This document shows, piece by piece, positions 8,401 through 13,646 of a stretch of 13,701 nucleotides of DNA. This DNA is from CALBZH01 sp964538515 (GTDB lineage: Bacteria; Desulfobacterota; Syntrophobacteria; Syntrophobacterales; Syntrophobacteraceae), in NCBI GenBank assembly GCA_964538515.1, contig CAZIEW010000094.1:1-13701 (forward strand), read 5' to 3'. The translations under genes were made by a program, and so were the position numbers. Below the pieces are notes generated by a model that saw only the letters and a program-made list of their open reading frames with translations, was not told the DNA's origin and searched no databases. Numbering within the stretch: the first letter of the stretch is position 1; every line of letters starts with the position of its first letter.

Positions 8401-9600
8401 ACTGAAAAACAAATTGTTGAAAAACTCGGTTGCGACCTCGATCGTCGGAGGGTTGCTTGGCCGCAGCCTCCGGTAGATTTCGATCAGGGCGTCTTCCGGC
8501 GTATTGACTTTGTCCAGGAGCAGGGTGTTGCGAAAGGACGGACTGACGTCATGGCCTTCGAGGTGCAGGATGTCGAATTCCTTGACTTCCCGGGCGCTGA
8601 GCTCAGCGAGTATCTTTTCATTCAGGGCATCGTTGCACTCGGCGATGATTTCACCCGTGGCATAATCGATGACGTCTTGGGCCAAGACCTGGCCGATGAG
8701 CTCCTCTGTTTTCAAGGGGAGCCGTGTGATGCCGACTTCCTGGAGCCTGCGCAGTGTTTGCTTGCCCAGCTTACGGTTTCGCTTGACAAGGACCTCTCCC
8801 GTTTGCGGGTGAAGAATGTCTTCCGCCGCCTTGCTGCCCATCAGGATGTCCGGGTTCAGCTCCTTTTCCGACTGGGATTCGCTGATCAGGAAGATCTTCT
8901 CGCTGGGGTAGAAATAGTTGAGCAAGTCTTCCGTGCTGTAGCCGAGTGCCTTGAGAAGCACGGTCACCGGGAATTTCCGGCGTCGGTCGATCCGAACGTA
9001 AAGGATGTCCTTGGGGTCGAACTCGAGGTCGAGCCAAGACCCACGAAGCGGGATGATGCGCGAAGAGTAGAGCACTTTGCCACTGGAATGAGTCTTTCCT
9101 CGGTCGTGGTCGAAGAAGATCCCCGGTGAGCGATGAAGCTGGCTGACGACCACGCGCTCCGTTCCGTTGACGATAAACGTGCCGTTGTCGGTCATGAGCG
9201 GCAAGGTGCCGAAGTAAATTTCTTGTTCCTTGATGTCTCGAATGGAACGGGTTTCAGTTTCCTTGTCCACGTCGTAGACCACCAGTCGCACCACAATCTT
9301 GACGGGTGCCTCATAGGTCATTCCCCGGGCCAGACATTCATCGACATCGTACTTCACCTCCCCGAAGCTGTACTGAACGAACTCCAAAGAGGCCGTTCCG
9401 CTGAAGTCTTCGATGGGAAACACGCTGCGGAAGACTTCCTGGAGTCCTCGAGCGCTTCTGCCTTCGGGAGGTACATCTTTTTGCAGGAACTGGTCGTAGC
9501 TCTCCTTTTGCATCTGGATGAGATTCGGGATCTCCACGATTTTGTGGATCTTGCCAAAACTCTTACGCACCCGGTATTCATGGGTTAAAGCAGTTGCCAT
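5482..9600 (-). CDS. rpoB: DNA-directed RNA polymerase beta subunit
   Basis: A full 1372-residue beta subunit. It starts at ATG 9600 with AGGAG (9606-9610) five bases upstream. The rifampicin pocket reads [20 protein letters not shown] (518-537) and continues to Ser540; Asp525, His535 and Ser540, equivalent to E. coli 516, 526 and 531, are all wild type, so rifampicin sensitivity is predicted at the target. Further landmarks are the block [17 protein letters not shown] (565-581), [12 protein letters not shown] (814-825) near the active site and [15 protein letters not shown] (1092-1106) with the conserved lysine and basic residues contacting the nascent RNA. The SI2 insertion of the E. coli type is present (about 961-1071), here charged and likely helical. 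The C-terminus ([20 protein letters not shown], 1297-1316) forms the clamp contact with beta'. The gene lies behind a strong attenuator (9705-9757). Confidence 0.98.
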   Translation of the reverse strand: [1372 protein letters not shown]

Positions 9601-9704
9601 GTTTTCTCCTGCAACCTTTAGTAGATGAGTGGCTCAAGCATCTGGACGCTCCGGTCGACCGGGCCGGAACGGCACCGCAAACCGACAGGTGCTGAGTAAA
9701 GGTG

Positions 9705-9757
9705 CAAAAAATCGAAAATCGGAAAGGGGCCGCAGCGTGCGGGGCGGCCCGTTTCCG
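9705..9757 (-). terminator. Rho-independent terminator-like attenuator between rplL and rpoB
   Basis: On the minus strand, 25 bases past the rplL stop, CGGAAAcGGGCCGC (9744-9757) pairs with GCGGCCCcTTTCCG (9720-9733). This gives 13 base pairs with one C-C mismatch and a 10-base loop, followed by ATTTTCGATTTTTTG. GC-rich stem plus T run is the textbook intrinsic terminator. Because rpoB and rpoC lie downstream without an obvious promoter, it most likely acts as a partial terminator: E. coli has an attenuator at the same place that lets only about a fifth of transcripts pass, so that ribosomal proteins are made in excess over polymerase. Efficiency here is not known from sequence. Confidence 0.85.
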
Positions 9758-9782
9758 ACGGTTGGATCTGGATCGGGGAAGG

Positions 9783-10163
9783 CTACTTGATTTCGACGGT
9801 CGCTCCGGCCTCGGTCAACTGCTTGGCGATTGCTTCCGCCTCGTCTTTGGGAATCCCTTCCTTCACGACGCCGGGGAGATTCTCCACCAGGTCTTTGGCT
9901 TCCTTCAGGCCCAGGCTGGTGATGGTGCGCACTTCCTTGATGACATTGATCTTCTTGTCGCCGACTCCGGTGATCTGAACCAGGAATTCGGTCTGCTCCT
10001 CAACCGGAGCGGCCTCGGCGCCGCCCATGGGCATGGCCGCGACGGCAACGGGTGCGGCGGCGCTCACGCCAAACTTCTCTTCAAGCTCCTTAACGAGCTC
10101 GCTCAGCTCGAGAACGGTCATGTTGGAAATGAAATCGATCACGTCCTGTTTGGTGACAGACAT
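9783..10163 (-). CDS. rplL: 50S ribosomal protein L7/L12
   Basis: A 126-residue L7/L12, the multicopy acidic stalk protein that recruits and stimulates the translational GTPases EF-Tu, EF-G and IF2. The N-terminal dimerisation and L10-binding domain (about 1-32, MSVTKQDVIDFISNMTVLEL) is followed by an Ala/Pro/Gly-rich hinge (about 33-54) and the C-terminal factor-binding domain (about 56-126), with the conserved KINVIKEVRTITSLGLKEAK helix region. ATG at 10163 has AGGAGG (10173-10178) nine bases upstream. It follows rplJ after only 26 bases, as usual for two proteins made together but in a high L12:L10 ratio; the perfect Shine-Dalgarno may help supply the excess L12. It is followed by the attenuator before rpoB. 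Confidence 0.98.
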   Translation of the reverse strand: MSVTKQDVIDFISNMTVLELSELVKELEEKFGVSAAAPVAVAAMPMGGAEAAPVEEQTEFLVQITGVGDKKINVIKEVRTITSLGLKEAKDLVENLPGVVKEGIPKDEAEAIAKQLTEAGATVEIK

Positions 10164-10189
10164 CGTACGGTTCCTCCTAAGGATAAAGT

Positions 10190-10711
10190 TTAGGCACTTT
10201 CACGTTGACGTTGAATGGCGGCAAGCACGCCCACAAAGGCTCTGGGAACACCGCTCAAAACAGTGACCAGGGATGTCGGCACGGCGTTGAGGGTCCCAAG
10301 CAGCTTCGCGAGGAGCTCTTCTCGTGGCGGCAGCTCTGCCAGGGCATCGACCTGGGCCGGGCTCAGCATCCGGGGTCCCAAGACGCCGGCCTTGACCTGA
10401 AGCTTCTCGTTGGTCTTGGCGAACTTCTTGATGACCTTGGCCGGAACGGCGGGGTCCCCATAACCGATCACGACCGCGCAGGTACCCTTCAGCAGGGGAT
10501 CCAGACTCGATACCGGCGTTCCTTCGCTGGCCAGGCGCATCAAGGTGTTCTTGACCACCTGGTATTCCACCTGCTCGACCGCCAGAGCGTTTCTGAGGTC
10601 GGTCATTTCAGCGACAGTCATGCCCTTGAAATCAGTCAGGATCGCCGCAGTGGCTCGCTCGAGCTTGGCGTGCAGATCTGCTACGACTTGCTCTTTCTGG
10701 CTTCGATCCAA
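10190..10711 (-). CDS. rplJ: 50S ribosomal protein L10
   Basis: A 173-residue L10, base of the 50S stalk. The N-terminal half (DRSQKEQVVADLHAKLERAT, then AAILTDFKGMTVAEMTDLR at 22-40) binds 23S rRNA with L11. The C-terminal helix (from about LPPREELLAKLLGTLNAV, 127-144, onward) anchors the L12 dimers. The start is TTG at 10711-10709; no in-frame ATG or GTG lies in the sequence just upstream and the first residues align with the family start. A GGGAGG Shine-Dalgarno (10723-10728) sits 11 bases upstream, a slightly long spacing. The TTG and spacing suggest moderated initiation. The gene is preceded by a 282-base leader holding an L10-leader-like RNA, through which L10 or the L10-L12 complex represses rplJL translation in other bacteria. 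Confidence 0.97.
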   Translation of the reverse strand: MDRSQKEQVVADLHAKLERATAAILTDFKGMTVAEMTDLRNALAVEQVEYQVVKNTLMRLASEGTPVSSLDPLLKGTCAVVIGYGDPAVPAKVIKKFAKTNEKLQVKAGVLGPRMLSPAQVDALAELPPREELLAKLLGTLNAVPTSLVTVLSGVPRAFVGVLAAIQRQRESA

Positions 10712-10722
10712 AGTCTCTACAA

Positions 10723-10728
10723 CCTCCC
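10723..10728 (-). promoter_or_regulatory. Ribosome binding site for the TTG start of rplJ
   Basis: GGGAGG on the minus strand, 11 bases upstream of TTG. It is the only strong Shine-Dalgarno near the start of the L10-like sequence and supports TTG as the start codon. Confidence 0.65.
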
Positions 10729-10759
10729 TTCCTCTGCCAGCGTGCTTTCAACGTCAAAT

Positions 10760-10837
10760 CTGAGACCCTGTTTCCAGGGAGGGGCGGAGCAAGTCCGTCC
10801 CGGAACCGAACACAGATCCAAACGTTCTCGTTCTCAG
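10760..10837 (-). ncRNA. Second structured segment of the rplJ leader
   Basis: Downstream of the L10-leader core, the minus strand can fold into a closed unit. CTGAGA (10832-10837) pairs with TCTCAG (10760-10765). Inside it are GGACGGA-CTTGC-TCCGCCC (10782-10800, six pairs plus one mismatch) and a CCCTG-GAAA-CAGGG hairpin with a GNRA tetraloop (10766-10779) directly abutting the closing stem. It ends about 30 bases before the rplJ ribosome binding site. There is no U tract, so it is not an intrinsic terminator. It may be part of the L10 autoregulatory structure, an RNase III site, or an unrelated fold; the pairing was found by eye. Confidence 0.35.
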
Positions 10838-10855
10838 CCTTCTTGGCCCCTTCAT

Positions 10856-10922
10856 GCCTCTCGGCAGGATCCCGACGTCACGGCGGGTTTAAACATCTCA
10901 CCGATGTCCCTGCGGTCTCGGA
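10856..10922 (-). ncRNA. L10 leader-like autoregulatory RNA
   Basis: In the rplA-rplJ gap the minus-strand RNA has the hallmarks of the ribosomal L10 leader. A 5' GACCGCAGG segment pairs through GCAGG (10909-10913) with CCTGC of CCTGCCGAG (10864-10868). Within this closing stem are two arms: ACATC-GGTGA-GATGT (10893-10907) and CCCGcCG-TGA-CGtCGGG (10871-10887). The result is a three-way junction resembling the L10/L12 binding region of 23S rRNA. In known bacteria L10 (with L12) binds this leader and blocks rplJL translation when stalk protein is in excess. The identification rests on conserved-looking sequence, fold and position; it was not tested with a covariance model. Confidence 0.75.
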
Positions 10923-10993
10923 TGGCTGAAAGCTCCAAATGGCAGGCCTGATATGGTTCTTAATAGCCCGCCTTCCCAATGCGCTCCGGAAGG

Positions 10994-11698
10994 CTAGGGC
11001 AGGATGCTTTTCACAAGCAGCGGGTCGACCTGAATCCCGGGTCCCATGGTCGTCGCGATGGCGATCCCCCGCAAATACGTCCCCTTGGCCGCAGTTGGCT
11101 TGAGACGGAGAATCGTATCGATGAAGGCGGAAATGTTTTGAATGAGCTTTTCCTCACCGAAGGAAATCTTGCCCATGGGCGCATGAACGATTCCCGTTTT
11201 TTCCACGCGGAAATCGACTTTACCCGCTTTGATCTCCTTGATCACTTTCGCAAGATCGAAGGTCACGGTGCCGAGCTTAGCGTTGGGCATCAGCCCGCGA
11301 GGTCCCAAGACCTTGCCGATCTTGCCGACCGATCCCATCATGTCCGGCGTAGCCACGGTCTTGTCGAACTCGAGCCAGCCTTCCTTGATCTGGTCCACAA
11401 GCTCATCCCCACCGGCGTAGTCCGCTCCTGCGTCCAGGGCTTCCTTGACCTTTTCCCCCTTCGCGAACACCAGAACACGGACGGTCTTACCCAGGCCGTT
11501 GGGCAGCACCACGGTGCCACGTACCATCTGGTCGGCATGGCGCGGGTCGACGCCCAATCGGACGGCAATGTCCACCGTCTCGTCGAATTTGGCGAACTTG
11601 CATTCGGCAGCCAGCTGGACGGCCTCTTGGAACGAATAGCGCTTCAGCGGATCGATCTTTTCGCGTGCGATGCGATATTGCTTACCACGTCTTGCCAT
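10994..11698 (-). CDS. rplA: 50S ribosomal protein L1
   Basis: A 234-residue L1, the protein of the mobile L1 stalk that helps release deacylated tRNA from the E site. Domain I elements are YSFQEAVQLA (21-30) and the C-terminal VDFRVEKTGIVHAPMGKISF (161-180). Domain II contains the signature MGSVGKIGKVLGPRGLMPNA (121-140). ATG at 11698 gives MARRGKQY, with GGAG (11708-11711) nine bases upstream; a GTG five codons earlier would overlap that site and lacks one of its own, so it was rejected. The gene is 121 bases after rplK. In E. coli L1 represses the rplK-rplA pair by binding the rplK leader; I did not recognise that target here. Confidence 0.97.
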   Translation of the reverse strand: MARRGKQYRIAREKIDPLKRYSFQEAVQLAAECKFAKFDETVDIAVRLGVDPRHADQMVRGTVVLPNGLGKTVRVLVFAKGEKVKEALDAGADYAGGDELVDQIKEGWLEFDKTVATPDMMGSVGKIGKVLGPRGLMPNAKLGTVTFDLAKVIKEIKAGKVDFRVEKTGIVHAPMGKISFGEEKLIQNISAFIDTILRLKPTAAKGTYLRGIAIATTMGPGIQVDPLLVKSILP

Positions 11699-11707
11699 TT
11701 TTCTGTT

Positions 11708-11711
11708 CTCC
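11708..11711 (-). promoter_or_regulatory. Ribosome binding site deciding the rplA start
   Basis: GGAG on the minus strand, nine bases before ATG 11698. It overlaps the alternative upstream GTG (11711-11713), which is therefore unlikely to be used. Confidence 0.65.
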
Positions 11712-11757
11712 ACACAAGGTAAGGAAAGAACGACCTCCCCTCGGGTTGTCCGAATGT

Positions 11758-11772
11758 GCGAGGCTCCCTCGC
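11758..11772 (-). other. Hairpin in the rplK-rplA gap
   Basis: GCGAGG-GAG-CCTCGC forms a perfect 6-bp stem with a tight three-base loop in the middle of the 121-base rplK-rplA spacer. A second small hairpin, TGGCC-GCTCA-GGCCA (11801-11815), lies just after the rplK stop. Neither is followed by a U tract, so termination is not expected. They may be processing or stability elements. Function is unknown. Confidence 0.35.
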
Positions 11773-11819
11773 CGACGCTGTTCTCTCCCTTGCAGGCTGG
11801 TGGCCTGAGCGGCCAGCTG

Positions 11820-12242
11820 TCATTCGATCTCTATTCCCATGCTTCTGGCTGTGCCCTCGATGGTGGCCACAGCAGCATCGAGGTCGCGAGCATTGAGGTC
11901 GGGCATCTTGAGTTTGGCGATATCGATGACCTGTGCTTTGCTCAGTTTGGCGACCTTGTTGCGATTCGGCTCGGCGGACCCTTTGGCGATTTGAGCCGTC
12001 TTCTTGAGGAGAATCGATGCAGGGGGGGTCTTCGTGATGAAGGTGAAGGACCGATCCGCATAAACGGTGATCACGACCGGGATAATCATACCCTCCTGGC
12101 CCTGTGTCCTGGCGTTGAACGTCTTGCAGAATTCCATGATGTTGACGCCGTGCTGGCCAAGGGCAGGGCCGATGGGGGGCGATGGGTTCGCCTGGCCGGC
12201 AGGGACCTGCAATTTGATGTTTGCTACAACCTTCTTTGCCAT
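11820..12242 (-). CDS. rplK: 50S ribosomal protein L11
   Basis: A 140-residue L11, a component of the GTPase-associated centre that binds the 23S rRNA thiostrepton loop with L10 and is needed for RelA activation. The N-terminal domain carries the hallmark QANPSPPIGPALGQHGVN (17-34); its prolines contact thiostrepton and are all present. The C-terminal rRNA-binding domain follows from about residue 70 (KTPPASILLKK, 71-81) to GIEIE. The ATG at 12242 has AAGGAG (12254-12259) 11 bases upstream. It begins only 40 bases after nusG, so the two are surely cotranscribed. It heads the L11-L1-L10-L12-beta-beta' series. Confidence 0.98.
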   Translation of the reverse strand: MAKKVVANIKLQVPAGQANPSPPIGPALGQHGVNIMEFCKTFNARTQGQEGMIIPVVITVYADRSFTFITKTPPASILLKKTAQIAKGSAEPNRNKVAKLSKAQVIDIAKLKMPDLNARDLDAAVATIEGTARSMGIEIE

Positions 12243-12282
12243 TCTCGTTCTCGCTCCTTGATCCTAAAACCGACAACGGATC

Positions 12283-12813
12283 CTAGATCCGGTTGACCTG
12301 CACGAAATCGAGCTCAACAGGCGTCGATCTTCCGAAAATGCTGACCAGAACGCGCACTTTCCCCTTGTCCGGCATGACCTCGTCGATCACGCCGTTGAAA
12401 GTGGCAAAAGGACCCTCCACGACACGGACCTCGTCGCCTTTTTCGAACCTGAACTTGGGCTTCGGCTTCTGGGCGCCTTCTTCCATTTGCTGAATGATGC
12501 CTTGCGCCTCTTCGTCCGAAAGCGGGATGGGCTTCTCCTGGCTCCCGATAAAGCCGGTCACCTTGGGCGTATGCCGAACCAAGTGCCAGGTCTCGTCGTT
12601 CAGCTCCATCTGCACGAGGATGTATCCAGGGTAAAATTTGCGCGAAGAAGCCTTTCGCTGGCCCTTGACCAGTTCGATGACTTTCTCGGTGGGAACGAGA
12701 ACCTGTCCGAAGTATTCCCCTTTCCCCTCGGCCTTGACCCGCTCCTCGAGCGCTGTCTTGACCTTGTGCTCAAAACCCGAGTAGGTATGAACGATGTACC
12801 AAAGCTTCGCCAC
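12283..12813 (-). CDS. nusG: Transcription termination/antitermination factor NusG
   Basis: A 176-residue NusG, which binds the beta' clamp helices, suppresses pausing, and links polymerase to Rho or to ribosomal S10. The NGN domain runs from WYIVHTYSGFEHKVKTALEE (5-24) through the conserved RKFYPGYILVQMELND (58-73), and the C-terminal KOW domain covers about 122-174 (FEKGDEVRVVEGPFATFNG at 123-141). GTG at 12813 gives VAKLWYIVHTYSG, the family start, with GGAG (12821-12824) seven bases upstream. An in-frame ATG ten codons earlier (12843) has no Shine-Dalgarno and adds residues unlike NusG. It follows secE, with a 128-base gap, and precedes rplK by 40 bases, the common secE-nusG-rplK order. 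Confidence 0.97.
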   Translation of the reverse strand: MAKLWYIVHTYSGFEHKVKTALEERVKAEGKGEYFGQVLVPTEKVIELVKGQRKASSRKFYPGYILVQMELNDETWHLVRHTPKVTGFIGSQEKPIPLSDEEAQGIIQQMEEGAQKPKPKFRFEKGDEVRVVEGPFATFNGVIDEVMPDKGKVRVLVSIFGRSTPVELDFVQVNRI

Positions 12814-12820
12814 GCTTGAG

Positions 12821-12824
12821 CTCC
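12821..12824 (-). promoter_or_regulatory. Ribosome binding site deciding the GTG start of nusG
   Basis: GGAG on the minus strand, seven bases before GTG 12813. It lies downstream of the alternative ATG at 12843, which has none, so GTG is preferred. Confidence 0.75.
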
Positions 12825-12941
12825 AACGCCAGTACCGCCCCATTTAGGTCAAAGGGCCGGTCGCTGTGTCTTCCATTAAAGGGGCCTTCCCCCCTCATCG
12901 TCGTATCGGCTCGAGCCAGGGGGCTGTGCAACGATGACCGC

Positions 12942-13283
12942 CTAGCCGAAAACCAGTTCAATCAGCCGGCTGAGCACGGAGTCAACCAAGCCCAGAAATA
13001 CGGCGCACAAGATGACCAGAACCAAGACAACCGAGGTGGTGCCGAGCGTCTCCTTGCGGGATGGCCACACCACCTTTTTCAGCTCGTAAACGACTTCTCT
13101 CAGGTATTGGCGGAACTGCTCCCACCACTGAAATCGCGGCTCGCCGGGCTTCTTGGCCGACTTCTGCTTTGCCTCGACCTTCTTGGACTTCCCCGGCATG
13201 GGGGAGACTTTCTTGGCCCCCTTGGCCACCACAGATTTGCCCGATGTGGCAGTTTCGTCTTGAGTCTTCTTCTGAGCGTTCAT
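12942..13283 (-). CDS. secE: Preprotein translocase subunit SecE
   Basis: A 113-residue SecE, the small essential subunit that clamps the two halves of SecY in the inner-membrane translocon. The conserved amphipathic segment FRQYLREVVYELKKVVWPSR (57-76) precedes a single transmembrane helix at about 81-103 (GTTSVVLVLVILCAVFLGLV then DSV). The first 50 residues are a Lys/Ser-rich, probably disordered cytosolic tail, longer than in the minimal one-helix SecE proteins; E. coli SecE instead has extra membrane helices. ATG at 13283 is chosen because no better start is in frame; the upstream purine run GGGA is a weak ribosome binding site. The gene sits between rpmG and nusG, the usual place. The tail start is less certain than the core. 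Confidence 0.95.
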   Translation of the reverse strand: MNAQKKTQDETATSGKSVVAKGAKKVSPMPGKSKKVEAKQKSAKKPGEPRFQWWEQFRQYLREVVYELKKVVWPSRKETLGTTSVVLVLVILCAVFLGLVDSVLSRLIELVFG

Positions 13284-13303
13284 CCAAATCCCATCTCTGG
13301 GCC

Positions 13304-13333
13304 CGAGACGCTGCCCGATTGGGGCACGCCTCG
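13304..13333 (-). other. Strong hairpin upstream of secE
   Basis: On the minus strand CGAGGCG-TGCCC pairs with GGGCA-g-CGTCTCG around the loop CAATC: 12 pairs including one G-U, with one bulged G. It lies 20 to 50 bases before the secE ATG and is the most stable-looking structure in the rpmG-secE gap. No U tract follows, so it is not an intrinsic terminator. It could be an RNase processing site or control secE translation. The place is where many related genomes carry tRNA-Trp, but it does not fold as a tRNA. Confidence 0.5.
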
Positions 13334-13449
13334 CGCTAGATCCAATTCGACACCCGCTCCGACCTCCCGTGGCCTGTCCACACGGTCATGAATCACCATC
13401 CGGAACAAGCTCCAGGCGGTCCTAACAGCGCCCCTCTTAGCGAGACTCC

Positions 13450-13599
13450 TTACTTGGTCTCCTTGTGCTCCGTATGAGCGTGGCAGAATTTGCAGTATTT
13501 GCGAAAGCTCAGCTTTTCGGGCGTTGTTCGCTTGTTTTTCGTCGTGTTGTAATTGCGCCGCTTGCATTCGGTGCAGGCCAACGTCACCAGGACTCGCAT
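13450..13599 (-). CDS. rpmG: 50S ribosomal protein L33
   Basis: A 49-residue protein beginning MRVLVTLACTECKRRNY and ending KYCKFCHAHTEHKETK. It is the zinc-ribbon (Cys-plus) form of L33, with Cys9, Cys12, Cys36 and Cys39 spaced C-x2-C and C-x2-C. L33 lies near the E site of the 50S subunit. ATG at 13599 has AGGA (13607-13610) seven bases upstream; stop TAA is at 13452-13450. It stands between tuf and secE, the conserved position in many bacteria. Many bacteria also carry a Cys-free paralogue used under zinc starvation, which would be elsewhere. Length and sequence are typical. Confidence 0.96.
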   Translation of the reverse strand: MRVLVTLACTECKRRNYNTTKNKRTTPEKLSFRKYCKFCHAHTEHKETK

Positions 13600-13621
13600 A
13601 ATCGTATCCTATGTTTTCCGC

Positions 13622-13640
13622 CTCGGCAGGCGAAGCCGAG
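13622..13640 (-). other. Hairpin after the first tuf gene
   Basis: Six bases past the tuf stop, CTCGGC-TTCGCCT-GCCGAG forms a perfect 6-bp stem with a seven-base loop in the 47-base tuf-rpmG gap. The next bases are GCGGAAAAC, not U-rich, so full termination is not predicted. It may stabilise the abundant tuf mRNA end or be cut there while rpmG remains on the primary transcript. Confidence 0.45.
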
Positions 13641-13646
13641 AGAGGC

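Noticed and set aside
6310..9129. Two long plus-strand open frames (6310-8040 and 8104-9129) opposite rpoB
   Set aside because: Both are antisense to conserved rpoB, low in recognisable domains and rich in Asp/His/Val from reversed codons; shadows, not genes.
10935..10975. Promoter for rplJ in the rplA-rplJ gap (TTGGGA, 18 bases, CATATC)
   Set aside because: Both hexamers match the consensus poorly (-10 only 3 of 6); too weak to annotate, although a promoter here would not be surprising.
12814..12843. ATG at 12843 as the nusG start
   Set aside because: It adds MGRYWRWSSS, unlike NusG, and has no ribosome binding site, while GTG 12813 has GGAG at seven bases.
12851..12895. Terminator between secE and nusG (GGGG-AAGG-CCCC followed by TTTAAT on the minus strand)
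   Set aside because: Only four base pairs and three T residues; unlikely to terminate, and nusG needs read-through.
13284..13449. Possible tRNA-Trp between rpmG and secE
   Set aside because: The segment starting AGGGGCGCTGTTAGG resembles a tRNA 5' end, but no matching acceptor strand at the right distance, no T arm (GGTTCGAATCC type) and no CCA anticodon in a seven-base loop could be found.
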